Both the position numbers and the translations under genes were made by a program. Below, one piece after another: positions 55,126 through 64,000 of a stretch of DNA of 64,000 bases (the stretch's first letter is position 1; every line of letters begins with the position of its first letter). The DNA comes from Cryptomeria japonica (taxonomy: Eukaryota > Streptophyta > Pinopsida > Cupressales > Cupressaceae). Under the pieces are notes generated by a model. That model searched no databases. It was given only the letters and a program-made list of their open reading frames with translations, and was not told the DNA's origin. The DNA is taken from the NCBI RefSeq assembly GCF_030272615.1, contig NC_081412.1, positions 20,933,932 to 20,997,931 on the forward strand, read 5' to 3'.

Positions 55126-56573
55126 GAAAGGGAAATATGAGATGTTGAAGATGAGAACATTAATACCTTTATGGATAAGGTAAATTACCTCTTCCTAGGT
55201 ATCCAATGTGCTGGTGGAACCCTTGAAGAAGATGAAATTGTTGCTAAGGTGCTAAGATCTTTGTCTCCTACTTACAAACATAAGGTAGCTACTACTGATG
55301 AGATCCAGAGTGTGACTACTATAAAAAGAGATATGCTGGTTGGAAAGATTGCTGCATTAGATCTGAGCGAATTCGGTGAATCGTATGGAATGTTTGAGAC
55401 AACATTTAGAGAATCTGTATCCGGAAAGAAGAAGTATGAACCTCAAGAATGCAAAATATTCATTTATGAAAGAGAAAGAAGAGAGATGGAAGAGAAAGAA
55501 AGAGAACTAGATAAGCTTGAAGCATTGATTGCCCAGAGATTTCCTAAAGGAACTGGTAAGTATGATGGAAAACTATCCTTTAAATGTTTCTCTTGCAATA
55601 AGGTAGGAATTTTTGCTTCTATGTGCCTAGACAGAATGGCTAAGTATGATAGGCATGATAGAAATGATAGATATGAGAAGCATGAGAAGTATGATAAGCC
55701 TTACAAGTCTAACTGAAAGTATAAGCATCAGAAGAACAACTATTATGTTGTTGATGAAGGTGTTACAGATGAAGAATTGGGAGAAAATGAAGTTGTATTT
55801 CTTGCCTTTAAAGAAGATGGATCGGTACATGTTGATTCCACTAGCTGTACTATTGAGGAAAATGCTTTGGCTGCGAAAGTAGAAGAAAAAGATGAATGGG
55901 TGATTGACAACGGTTGTTCACATCATATGACTGGTGATAAAAGAAATTTTGTGAGTATGGAAAGGTATGATGGTGGAATAATGAGATTTGGAGATGACAA
56001 ATCTTGTGTGATTTGTGGTAGAGGTTCTATTTCCTTTGACGGTAAGAATAATAGGGATGATGTTCTGTATGTTGAAGGTTTGAAGCATAATATTTTAAGT
56101 GTTGGATAGATGGTTGACAAAGGTTATGATTTGTAATTCAATAATGGTAAATGTAAAATCCTAAATACCTCTGGTGTAGAGATTGCATCTAGAACTAAGA
56201 CTGAAGGTAATATTTTTCATTTGAATGCTGGTAAGAAAAAATGTTTGATTGCTCAGATTGATGAAAGTTTGTTGTGGCATAGGAGAATGTGTCATGTTAA
56301 TTTGATTCAATAATTAAGACCAGTTCTAGTCAAGTTGTTAGAGATCTGCCTAAGATTGTTAAGCTGGCTAATCCAGTATTTAATGAATATCAATTAGGTA
56401 AGCAGAGAAGAATTTCTTTCAAGAGCAAGCAGTATACATCTGATGGATTGCTAGATCTTGTGCATACTAACCTGTGTGGATCTACAAATGTTAGAAGTGT
56501 GCAGGGTGATAGATATTTTATGTTGCTAATTGATTATTATTCTAGGATAATGTGGGTTGTCTTTTTAAAGGAG
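55126..56573 (+). pseudogene. Copia-2 gag (3' part), protease and integrase start (broken)
   Basis: KGKYEMLKM continues the gag. FMDKVNYLFLG follows in the next frame, then EDEIVAKVLRSLSPTYKHKV, a knuckle CFSCNKVGIFASMC with its His replaced by Ile, and a repetitive His/Asp/Arg/Tyr/Lys-rich linker. The protease is DEWVIDNGCSHHMTGD (Asn for Ser in DSGCS). LLWHRRMCHVNLIQ is the pre-integrase. The integrase start LVHTNLCGSTNVRSVQGDRY has Asn for the first catalytic Asp. Stops are common. The frame ends at FLKE, where new sequence begins. Confidence 0.88.
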
Positions 56574-58177
56574 TGCGACATCATAAATTGTACACCCTTG
56601 CTAGGGTGGTACAATTCTACGCTTAGTTTAGCACCCACCTTAGTGTGTTTGCATCTTGCATTGTAATTTATCTTTAAGAATTTATTTAATTAATTAAATT
56701 AAATCTAAAGTCATATTTAATCACTCCCCACAACATAAAATTGGGCCCTTTACCCTAAGTGTGCCCCTTTTTATTTTATTCCTCCAATTAATCATTAAAT
56801 CATAAACCCTAATTATGTCTTATTTCAACATTTAAGGCCCATTTTCGCATATCAAAACATCTTGAAATCAGCTATAAATTTGGGATTCTCTCTAATATTA
56901 TCATATCTAACGACCCTAAAAATTTGGTGAAAATTTGGTCAAACCAGGTGCACTTTGCACCAGGTCCCTGACATTTTTCCCAAAATTTTGGGAGCATAAT
57001 TCTATGATATTATAATGCTTAACCCCAAGAAATCGGTAGGAAATTCAAATGCTAGGTCAGCCTAAAGATGAAATTAAGATATAGGGTTTCATACATAAGA
57101 GCTCTCTTTCTTCATTTGAAGGCAACTAAGAGCTACAAAAAAGGAGTTTTTGGCGAAAAGAGCTAGAGATCATAAAGGAGCCTTCTATGTAGAGAAAGAG
57201 AAACCTATGTGGAGTCTTCAACAACATTCATCAAGAATTCATCAAGTATTTGTCAAGAATTCATCATCAATTAGGAGCCTTGAAGACATTGAAGAGTGAT
57301 AGGAGATCACTGACTAACGATTGGCTTGTACCCCTCCCTTGGGGGTTGGGTTTGATTTATGTTGTTCTCATGTCTTTGTATGAGCTTCATTGCATCAATT
57401 TTAATATTTACATTCATGCTTTAGATCACTTTGCATCATTGATTTAGAGAATTTACTTTGTCAATTACAAGCATTTAGGGTTTACTCTTTAGGGTTGCTC
57501 TAGATTGTTTACATTCATTTTAGGGTCCTGCACACACACAAGATTCCTGCACACACTATTTTACTACACAAATCAGCTATTTGTTGAGGTGGAAATTGTA
57601 TGCGGGAAAATGTGGTGATGAAAATGAATAAATTGAATCTAAAAGACCCACACACCAATGAGACTCTTGGTGCAAGTATGTGAACTAATTGAACTAGCTC
57701 AACTTCCCAAGGGGTGTCCAATTGTTCTCTATCTCACAGGATCCCTAAAGCCAATGTTTTTCTATCAAATCATTGAGAAAGTGACTTAGGAATGACAACT
57801 CCAAGAACGAGTGATATTTAATTTATATGCATGAATTCATTCTAAGATATATATGATGTTAACACTATGATGATTAAGCTAGTATGAAGATGATGATATG
57901 ATAAAATATTAGAAAATTATCCTAGCATGATATACTATCCTAGCATGAATATCTTATGATATGAAAAATATTCTTAAATGCTATGATGATATTCCAACAA
58001 AGAGAGGCTAAAATGCTTAGTAAATTAGACTATAATGTAGATGCATTAAACTTGGATTATTTGAAAATGAGGAATGAGAGCTCTATTTATAGGGAAAATA
58101 GGGCAATGGATGGTCAAGATTGAATAATCTTAACAAGGGCTAGGATTGAAATTTAATCAATCCATATTTACGATTCT
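56574..58177. other. Unassigned LTR-like sequence
   Basis: Starts TGCGACATCATAAATTG exactly where the Copia-2 integrase is cut, so it is probably another inserted element. TATTTATAGGGAAAATAGG near 58092 is TATA-like. No PBS, PPT, second copy or ORF was found, so its type is unknown. Copia-5 is inserted at its right side. Confidence 0.4.
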
Positions 58178-59593
58178 TGTTGAACACAGAATACCACTGA
58201 GAGGGGGGTGAATAAGTGGTTTCTAAGCTTTTTGCTTTTCTGATCTAACCTCAGAATATTAGTTATTCACTCAACTACCAAACAGTCATACTGGTAATAC
58301 AAGAAAGAAGACCAAAGAGATCATTCACACATAAGTAACTTCACAACACCAAATTTATGAGGAAAACCCAATATGGGAAAAACCTCGATGAGAAAAGATG
58401 CTGGAGACTAATACTCCAATCTAGCCTCATAGGTAAAACACTAACTTACAAAGATTTTGGGCACCAACCCAAGGAGCACCAACCCCTACACCAAGCTTCA
58501 ACTTGGTGATGTATATTGAAATACTATTTGAATACAATTAAGGCTTCTTGTTGCAAATGAATTCTGCAAATATTTAATCAAATAACTCTCTTCCGGTTGA
58601 CAGTCATTTCTCCTTCTCACACACAGTCTCTCAACATACCGTGTCACACTTGGATGCTGCCTGATCTGCCACACCTTGCCGGTTAGGCTCAACTGCAAGA
58701 TTATAGTTCTGCCGGTAGAATCCTCTCACTAGTATGCTTGCTCACACATATTGCAACTTTCTTATAAATCTCTCTATGGCTCGTAATCCTTCTCCTTGCT
58801 CACTCTCTCTTCTCTTCTCCTTCTTCACTAGCATCAACATGTTTTGTCTTGAGCTCTGATTTCTTATGCCGTGATTTCCCACCAGAGCGCAATTCAGAAA
58901 ACCTGAGCAGTAAGGGTTTCCTCTTTCCGACACAATCTTCATGAGATCCAATCTCACATATCTTGGATCGATCACTTGTCCTTCAAGGATGCACCTGTAC
59001 ATGGTTTCCATTATCCAACACACATTTTTTGGAAATGGGAATCTCGAATCAGATCTTCTGTCATGAAATCAATCGACACATAAAGTGTTTCAGTAGTTTC
59101 CTTTTCGATGACTTCCTGAATCGAATTTCCTTTACATTGATTCAGGTGCCAACTACTCCCTGATCTTCCTTGAGTTGCAATCAGTCAGATACAATCCCAT
59201 GATTTGTGGCTCCTTAATTAATGGCGATTGTTTGTTTCATCGACCCTGTCGATGGGGCTTTACCAACCACAACATGTTTACCACCTTTGCTCCACATGGC
59301 ATTACAACGATCAAGACATGGCCCACCAACACACAGTCAGTCAGGAAAACACATACCGATACATCCCTTTGCTGGTAGAGCTTTCTTCTTTTGTTTAGCT
59401 AGTAGAGCACACTATTTTGGTAGCACAAGTTCCCCTCAATGGTTTGTGACAAATTTCACATTCTTCCTCTTCATCATAAGCAAGCAGCCAACCTTTAGAC
59501 CGGTTTGCACTTTACCGGTAGGCCTTCAATATTTATGTGAATATCCATCATGCCGATTGACATCAGTGACAACTTAGTGCCAAAATGCCAACA
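58178..59593 (-). repeat. Copia-5 3' LTR
   Basis: Plus-strand start TGTTGAACACAGAATACC, end CAAAATGCCAACA. It carries CCGGTT / ACCGGT motifs near 58592, 59500 and 59513. Boundaries are inferred from the adjacent PPT and the TG...CA ends. No second LTR is in the window. Confidence 0.8.
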
Positions 59594-59730
59594 ATCTCCC
59601 CCTTTGGCATTGATGTCAACTTCTCACGATTCACTCAATACCGGTACATTTCTCCCCCTTTGACACAATGACAAAGGGTACTATGCACTCCCCCTTTGAC
59701 TACTACCAGCTTCCCCTAAGCCACATAAAT
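59594..59730 (-). promoter_or_regulatory. Copia-5 multiple polypurine tracts
   Basis: Four plus-strand C-rich tracts in 130 bp: ATCTCCCCCTTTGG at the LTR edge, TTCTCCCCCTTTGAC near 59649, ACTCCCCCTTTGAC near 59687 and GCTTCCCCTAAGC near 59711. This is the multiple-PPT arrangement known from Sireviruses. Confidence 0.8.
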
Positions 59731-60257
59731 CCTACCTCAACAGATGACACAACTCCCAATTTGTGTTGGAGATACTCAAAAGTGCTTACCGGTAATGGCT
59801 TGGTGAAGATGTCTGCTACTTGTTCACCAGTAGGAACATAATCCATCCTTACCTCCTATCCTTCAACCTTTTCTCTGAGAAAGTGATACTTGATAGCAAT
59901 GTGCTTTGTTTTGGAATGCATTACTGGATTCTTTACTATATTGATTGCACTCGAATTGTCACACGGGATGAGAATAGGATCAGTGATGTCCACTTGTATG
60001 TCTTTGAGAGTCTGCTTCATCTAAAGCACCTGAGAGCAACATGTAGCAGTAGCAATGTACTCAGCTTTAGTAGTAGATAGAGAGATTGAGTACTGCTTCT
60101 TGCTATGCCATGAGGCCAACCGGTAACCTAGAAAGAATGCACCACCACTTGTGCTCTTTCTATCATCAATGCATCCTGCCCAATCAACATCAATGTATGC
60201 TTCCAAGATAAAATATCCTTTTTTAGGATACCACAAGCCATAGCTAAGCGTTCCTTG
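59731..60257 (-). pseudogene. Copia-5 RNase H (two stops)
   Basis: Minus strand: LSYGLWYPKKGYF, AYIDVDWAGCIDDRKSTSGG with the first Asp, SLSTTKAEYIATATCCSQ with the Glu, LIPCDNSSAINIVKN with the second Asp, HSKTKHIAIKYHFLREKV and EQVADIFTKPLP. Stops occur after SQVL (near 60020) and after REKVEG (near 59869). The catalytic residues are present. Confidence 0.9.
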
Positions 60258-60262
60258 TAGAT

Positions 60263-61450
60263 TGTTACCATTTACAAAGTTGTCATTAGTTTTATGTCCA
60301 AAGTCATTCTATATACTCTAGTCGGTTATTACTACCGAAATATTCAGTCGGTAAGCACTAAAGCAGTCGGTTATAAAAGAAAGAAGTCACAGAGTTTAGT
60401 ATTCACTGAGCTATCTACCGAGTAACATTCTATGTCTATTGAGCAGCAAAGAAGGTATACCGAGTAACCTAAACCGAGTGAAACGTGTTACCAGATTCAT
60501 TGAACCTAGACACATGTGTGGAAACGTGTTACAAGATCGAGGAACAAAGAACCGTTATCACATAGGAAATTGCACTTCTAGATTGTGTATGATTTTGAGG
60601 ACATCTATCCAATGAAATAATTTCTAGGGTTATTCATTCAATGAATCATGTTTGTAAGATCGAAGCATAGACAAGATCACCGTTACAAGAGATCTATTTA
60701 TACAACATGAATTGAGGATTAAAATGTGTGTGTGTGAAGCAAGACTTGTGTGAAAAGCAAAATCATGGGGAAGCACAAAATATTATGATTGTTACAATTG
60801 GCAGAGATGCACAAAGGTCACCGAGAAGGATTTCAGAGAACAGTCAAGGAACAGAGTAAATAGAAGGGTTTACCGAGTTAATTTATGGATTATCGAGGTA
60901 TGCTATAAGCAAGGTAATTTCATTTTGAGCACATAGAATCTGCTACAACATTTCAGATGTGTAGTTGTAGATATTTTGTAAGATTTTTATTGCAATATTT
61001 TGAGTTGTAAGAGAAACCTTTAACAGGGTAAAAGACTCTAACAAAGTCTATAAATTGTAAAGCCTTTAACTAGGTGCAACATTTAGTTTAAGTGTTGTAA
61101 AATCCTTTAGCAAGGTAGATCTAAAAATCTTGATACTCCTAACAGGGTAAGCTCTCAGAAATAGTTAAACATGTAGCTCTAACCAAGCAACCTTTATTAT
61201 TGCAGTAGTGAAGTTGCGGGTGCCATCCCCACCGCAATTTTTCTCTCTAACCAGGAGTTTCTGCGTAACCAAAATATATGTGTTATGGAGTGAATCATGT
61301 ATGATTGTTATTTATTTGTTTTAGCATTATATTATGTTTTAGCTATATTCAGTTTATGCTTAACAATAAAGTTATTGTTGAAGAATAGTTTTGAAGTACT
61401 GATTCACCCCTCCCCTCTCAATACATTAGCTTTCCATATTGGGCCTAACA
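60263..61450 (+). repeat. Element C 5' LTR
   Basis: Starts TGTTACCATTTACAAAG and ends TTGGGCCTAACA, followed at once by ATTGGTATCAGAGC. It contains many CCGAGTAA / TCGGTTA motifs and a TATA-like TATTTATAC at 60695-60703. The end is fixed by the PBS and the start by the break in the Copia-5 frame. Confidence 0.85.
60695..60703 (+). promoter_or_regulatory. Putative TATA box of Element C LTR
   Basis: TATTTATAC lies mid-LTR in the position comparable to the TATATAA of Element A. Inferred from position only. Confidence 0.35.
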
Positions 61451-61452
61451 AT

Positions 61453-61464
61453 TGGTATCAGAGC
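61453..61464 (+). promoter_or_regulatory. Element C primer binding site (tRNA-iMet)
   Basis: TGGTATCAGAGC begins two bases after the LTR. The ORF1 frame reads NNWYQS through it, as in Element A. Confidence 0.9.
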
Positions 61465-61512
61465 TTCAATCTTGGAAAAGGGTTTAATAGCCTAAAGAGA
61501 AAGATCTTATCA

Positions 61513-62783
61513 ATGGAAGGCTATAAACAATCTCGGAGAATTGTGCATCTACAAGAAGAATTGGATCATGCTAATCAAGTGATTGCAGACATGCAGAGAC
61601 AAATGCAAAAGTCATTGAAAGTCAGAAGAAGGTTATCTGATGATTTACAGGACTCACAAGAGTTGGTGAAACAAATTGAGATATCATCTGAGAACAGTAT
61701 ATCTGAAGAGACAGAAGAAATGGTTGGAGTATTGAAAGAAAAGAACAAAGCACTAACTGATCAACTAAAAGCAATGAAAAGAGAACATGAGCATTTCAGC
61801 ACATAGATGACTGAAAATCTTGATGCATTGAGGACAACCGAGGATAAATTAAGAGATCTAGAAAGAGAAAAACAACAGGTTGAAGCATTAGTATCTGAAA
61901 GGAATGATGAAATCACAAGGTTGACTGGAATTCAACAAAATCTGTCAGATCAATTGGGTTATGCACATCATGAAGCAAATCTGAAAGATGATGAGAATCA
62001 AGCATTGAAACTTGAAGTATCAAGGTTGATTGATGAACTTGAAGTAGAGAAGAAAGCCAAAGAATCACTGATGAAAAGTTATGAAGCATAAAAAATGTTG
62101 GATGAGCAACTGAATATAAAAAGACCCAACAAAGTTGCAGGACTCGGTTACAAAGGAAAAGAATCTACCAAGAAGGGAATCCACACTACCGAGAGAGGAG
62201 AATCATCAAAGCAAGCTGGAAACAAGAAGAACATCAAAGGAAAGAAGCCTATTTGCAACTACTGTGGAAATCAAGGTCATACTGCCAACATATGCCAAAT
62301 CAGAAAAGGTAAGCAACCGAATGTCACTAGGTCTGATGGTTATTGTTACAATTGCAATAAGTATGGTAACACATCTAATCAATGTAGGAGATTTCTATTA
62401 GCAATTATCAGAAGGAAAAATTCAAGGGGTTTTGTAAAAACTGCAATAGATATGGACACAGTACCGAGAAGTGTTGGTTTAAGCAGAAGAACTATATGTG
62501 GTCTGCACACCGAGCAAATACTAGAAGCTACCGAACTCACACAGATCCTAACCGACAATATGCTGCAGTACCATGGGATTACAATACAAGGATATGGTGT
62601 GAATATTGTGGAAGATATGGACATATAAGTGCCAACTGCTTTATAAGGTTTAGAATGAAAAACCAAAGATCATGGAGAAATCCTGGTATGGCATGTTTTC
62701 ATTGTCACAAAGTTGGACACTTGGCTGGAGATTGCAGAGATCAACCCAGAGGAGATACCGAAGAAATAAAAAGAAAGTTCTAG
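61513..62783 (+). pseudogene. Element C ORF1: coiled-coil and zinc-knuckle protein (two stops, one frameshift)
   Basis: ATG at 61513 (MEGYKQSRRIVHLQEEL). Stops: TAG at 61804 and TAA at 62089. A frameshift near 62400 links the first and second halves. Residues 1-190 are coiled coil (QQVEALVSERNDEITRL, LEVSRLIDELEVEKKAKE). Five knuckles follow: CNYCGNQGHTANIC, CYNCNKYGNTSNQC (His replaced by Asn), CKNCNRYGHSTEKC, CEYCGRYGHISANC and CFHCHKVGHLAGDC. The third is found only when reading across the frameshift. Presumed RNA-binding gag substitute. Confidence 0.82.
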
Positions 62784-63393
62784 ATGATTTGAAAAAAGAA
62801 GGAAAATGTGTCAACTAATGAAGAAAGCACCTTACCTACCGAGTTAGGTGCATCTATTCCAAATTAATCGGTAAAGGTATGAAGGGACTGCATTCTCTCA
62901 AGGTTAAATCTTAACAGTTCCTATTTTATCATGTACTTAATTCCAAATCTGCATAGCTAAGATGCATTAGCAAGTTTGAAAGTTTTATCTAAGTCTTCTG
63001 GAGCACTAGAGTAGTCGGTTAATGCAGAAAATTTGTCTAGTTAGTAAAAGCACAAAAAGGAAGATAAATCGGTTTAGTAGAACCGAGTGCATTTAATGTT
63101 TTCTGACCTAACCTACACAGAGCCCGATAAGGTAAAATGTGTACTTAAAAGCTTTTGCACAGTCATTTTACACTTACCAAGTTTTTAGAGAGTAGAGCTA
63201 AGTGATTCAAAGGTGATCAAACACCTCCCGAGCGAATTTCAAGGTATTTACACATCGATCTCAAGCATTTTTAAGAGCTAGTTAACCGGGCAATATTAGT
63301 GTGACTATCTGTTTCATATTTACTAAGTGAAAGCATTTGCTGGTTAAGTTTCAAACCCTAAGCCTTTTTCATTAGTAGATATCCTGAGTTTGT
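62784..63393 (+). other. Element C ORF1-ORF2 spacer
   Basis: About 610 bp without a sustained frame, matching the spacer position in Elements A and B. Confidence 0.5.
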
Positions 63394-64000
63394 AATGGCT
63401 CCAAAGATTCAGGAACCCGTTGTTGTTGAAACTATTGAGAAGCACTCATTGAAATATTCCCTACCTCCCAAAATTGCATTTGGATCGGATGATAAAATGA
63501 CATTTTCACTCATTCTGGATAGGGTTCTGCTGGTTGAGGATGCTAGATTTTTCACCAAATGTCGTGTTGAGGAACTAGGTCATGTTGAAATCAAGGACAT
63601 GTATGATGAACTTTGCACCGATGGGAACCTGGATAGCAAATTCAAGCATATCAAAGTCAAGGGATTGATCGAAGCCCTAACCTATCCCCGTGTCTTCAAA
63701 CCCCAATGGGTCAAGTTTGTTCTGAGCAGGGTTCATGATGATTTCATGTGGTTAGAGGAGAAACCATTCAAAATCACCAAGGAAATCATTCACTTGATCA
63801 CCAGTTACCCTATTTTTGACTGTGCCCGAGCACAGAAGATGATATCACAGAAAGAATTGATCACCTTAACCGGAGCTGAATTTGATTGCAGAGGTCTAAA
63901 ATTGAACAATGTTACAGACCCTGAGCTAAAGTTTGCAATTAGAGTCAGAGGTTATTGTTTCTTTCAATCGGCAAGGGAAAATAGTGTACCATGTGCAACT
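63394..64000 (+). CDS. Element C ORF2, 5' part: conserved protein of unknown function
   Basis: ATG at 63394 (MAPKIQEPVVVE). The frame is open for 202 codons to the end of the window with no stop, so it is the only unbroken ORF2 N-terminus here. It aligns with ORF2 of A and B at CRVEELGHVEIKDMY, FVLSRVHDDFMWLEEKPFKI and KFAIRVRGYCFFQSARENSV. The last lines up with MVIGYKVTQSNRLNSV (A) and MVIGYRTFYVSKINYVS (B). No signal peptide, membrane segment or enzyme motif is apparent. Identity comes only from this comparison. Confidence 0.72.

Larger units (their letters stand above)
44404..56573 (+). mobile_element. Copia-2, fragment interrupted by Copia-3
   Basis: A plus-strand copia polyprotein fragment: gag at 44404-44607, continued at 55126 after Copia-3, then knuckle, protease and integrase start, ending abruptly at 56573. 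No LTR is seen. The 5' end is joined to unrelated sequence, and the 3' end is cut by the 56574 sequence. Removing Copia-3 and one AGTTT restores a continuous gag frame. Confidence 0.85.
58178..60262 (-). mobile_element. Copia-5, 3' part of a Ty1/copia element, cut by Element C
   Basis: A 1.42-kb LTR (58178-59593), PPT and RNase H on the minus strand. The coding frame breaks at 60262, where Element C begins. The rest would lie beyond Element C, outside the window. Its LTR start resembles the solo LTR at 537. Confidence 0.9.
60263..64000 (+). mobile_element. Element C: non-autonomous LTR retrotransposon of the A/B family (3' end outside window)
   Basis: A 1,188-bp 5' LTR, tRNA-iMet PBS, ORF1 (coiled coil and five knuckles) and the start of ORF2. 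It is inserted in the RT/RNase H junction of Copia-5. The left 5-bp flank is TAGAT; the right flank is not visible. LTR sequence differs from A and B, but layout and proteins match. Confidence 0.85.

Overview
The window looks like repeat-dominated nuclear DNA from a seed plant with a large genome. The evidence is: nested LTR retrotransposons of Copia type, PBSs matching the 3' end of plant initiator tRNA-Met (TGGTATCAGAGC), hAT DNA transposons, AT-rich spacers, and no intact single-copy host gene. A gymnosperm is plausible from the element style, but the sequence alone does not prove it. I see no rRNA, tRNA, CRISPR or bacterial features. Almost every reading frame belongs to a mobile element, and most are broken.

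Left nest (about 0.5-37.5 kb). A diverged array of ~60-bp units holds a probable solo LTR (537-2361) and Copia-1 (minus, 2623-37484). Copia-1's gag is split by Element A (plus, 6938-36954, TSD TAATC). Element A carries a small hAT (hAT-S, 11799-12664) in its second ORF. Its 3' LTR is split by a large hAT (hAT-L, 14109-36333, 8-bp TSD GGCATGAT/GGCATCAT). hAT-L holds a hAT transposase (minus), a large plus-strand gene relic with a G-patch and a coiled coil, two other gene-like relics, and an array of ~275-bp repeats. Element B (minus, 18687-26393) has inserted into that array.

Right part (37.5-64 kb). A spacer with the other half of the ~60-bp array leads to unclassified relics, then Copia-2 (plus). 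Its gag is split by Copia-3 (minus, 44608-55120, TSD AGTTT), whose RNase H is split by Copia-4 (plus, 46541-49721, TSD AATAT). After an unassigned LTR-like stretch comes Copia-5 (minus, from 58178), whose RNase H region is interrupted by Element C (plus, 60263 to beyond the window).

The most interesting content is the trio A, B and C. Their LTR sequences differ but their layout is the same: LTR, tRNA-Met PBS, ORF1 (coiled coil plus 4-5 CCHC zinc knuckles), ORF2 (a conserved domain of unknown function; in A and B, where it can be seen, followed by a charged region and a second coiled coil), then PPT and LTR in A and B. A and B have no protease, integrase, reverse transcriptase or RNase H; the 3' part of C lies outside the window. 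Their PPT-LTR junction is nearly the same as that of Copia-3 and Copia-5, so they are best read as non-autonomous elements mobilised by Copia (probably Sirevirus-like) enzymes. Part of the ORF2 domain also seems to recur in the plus-strand gene of hAT-L, which would link a retroelement protein to a DNA transposon.
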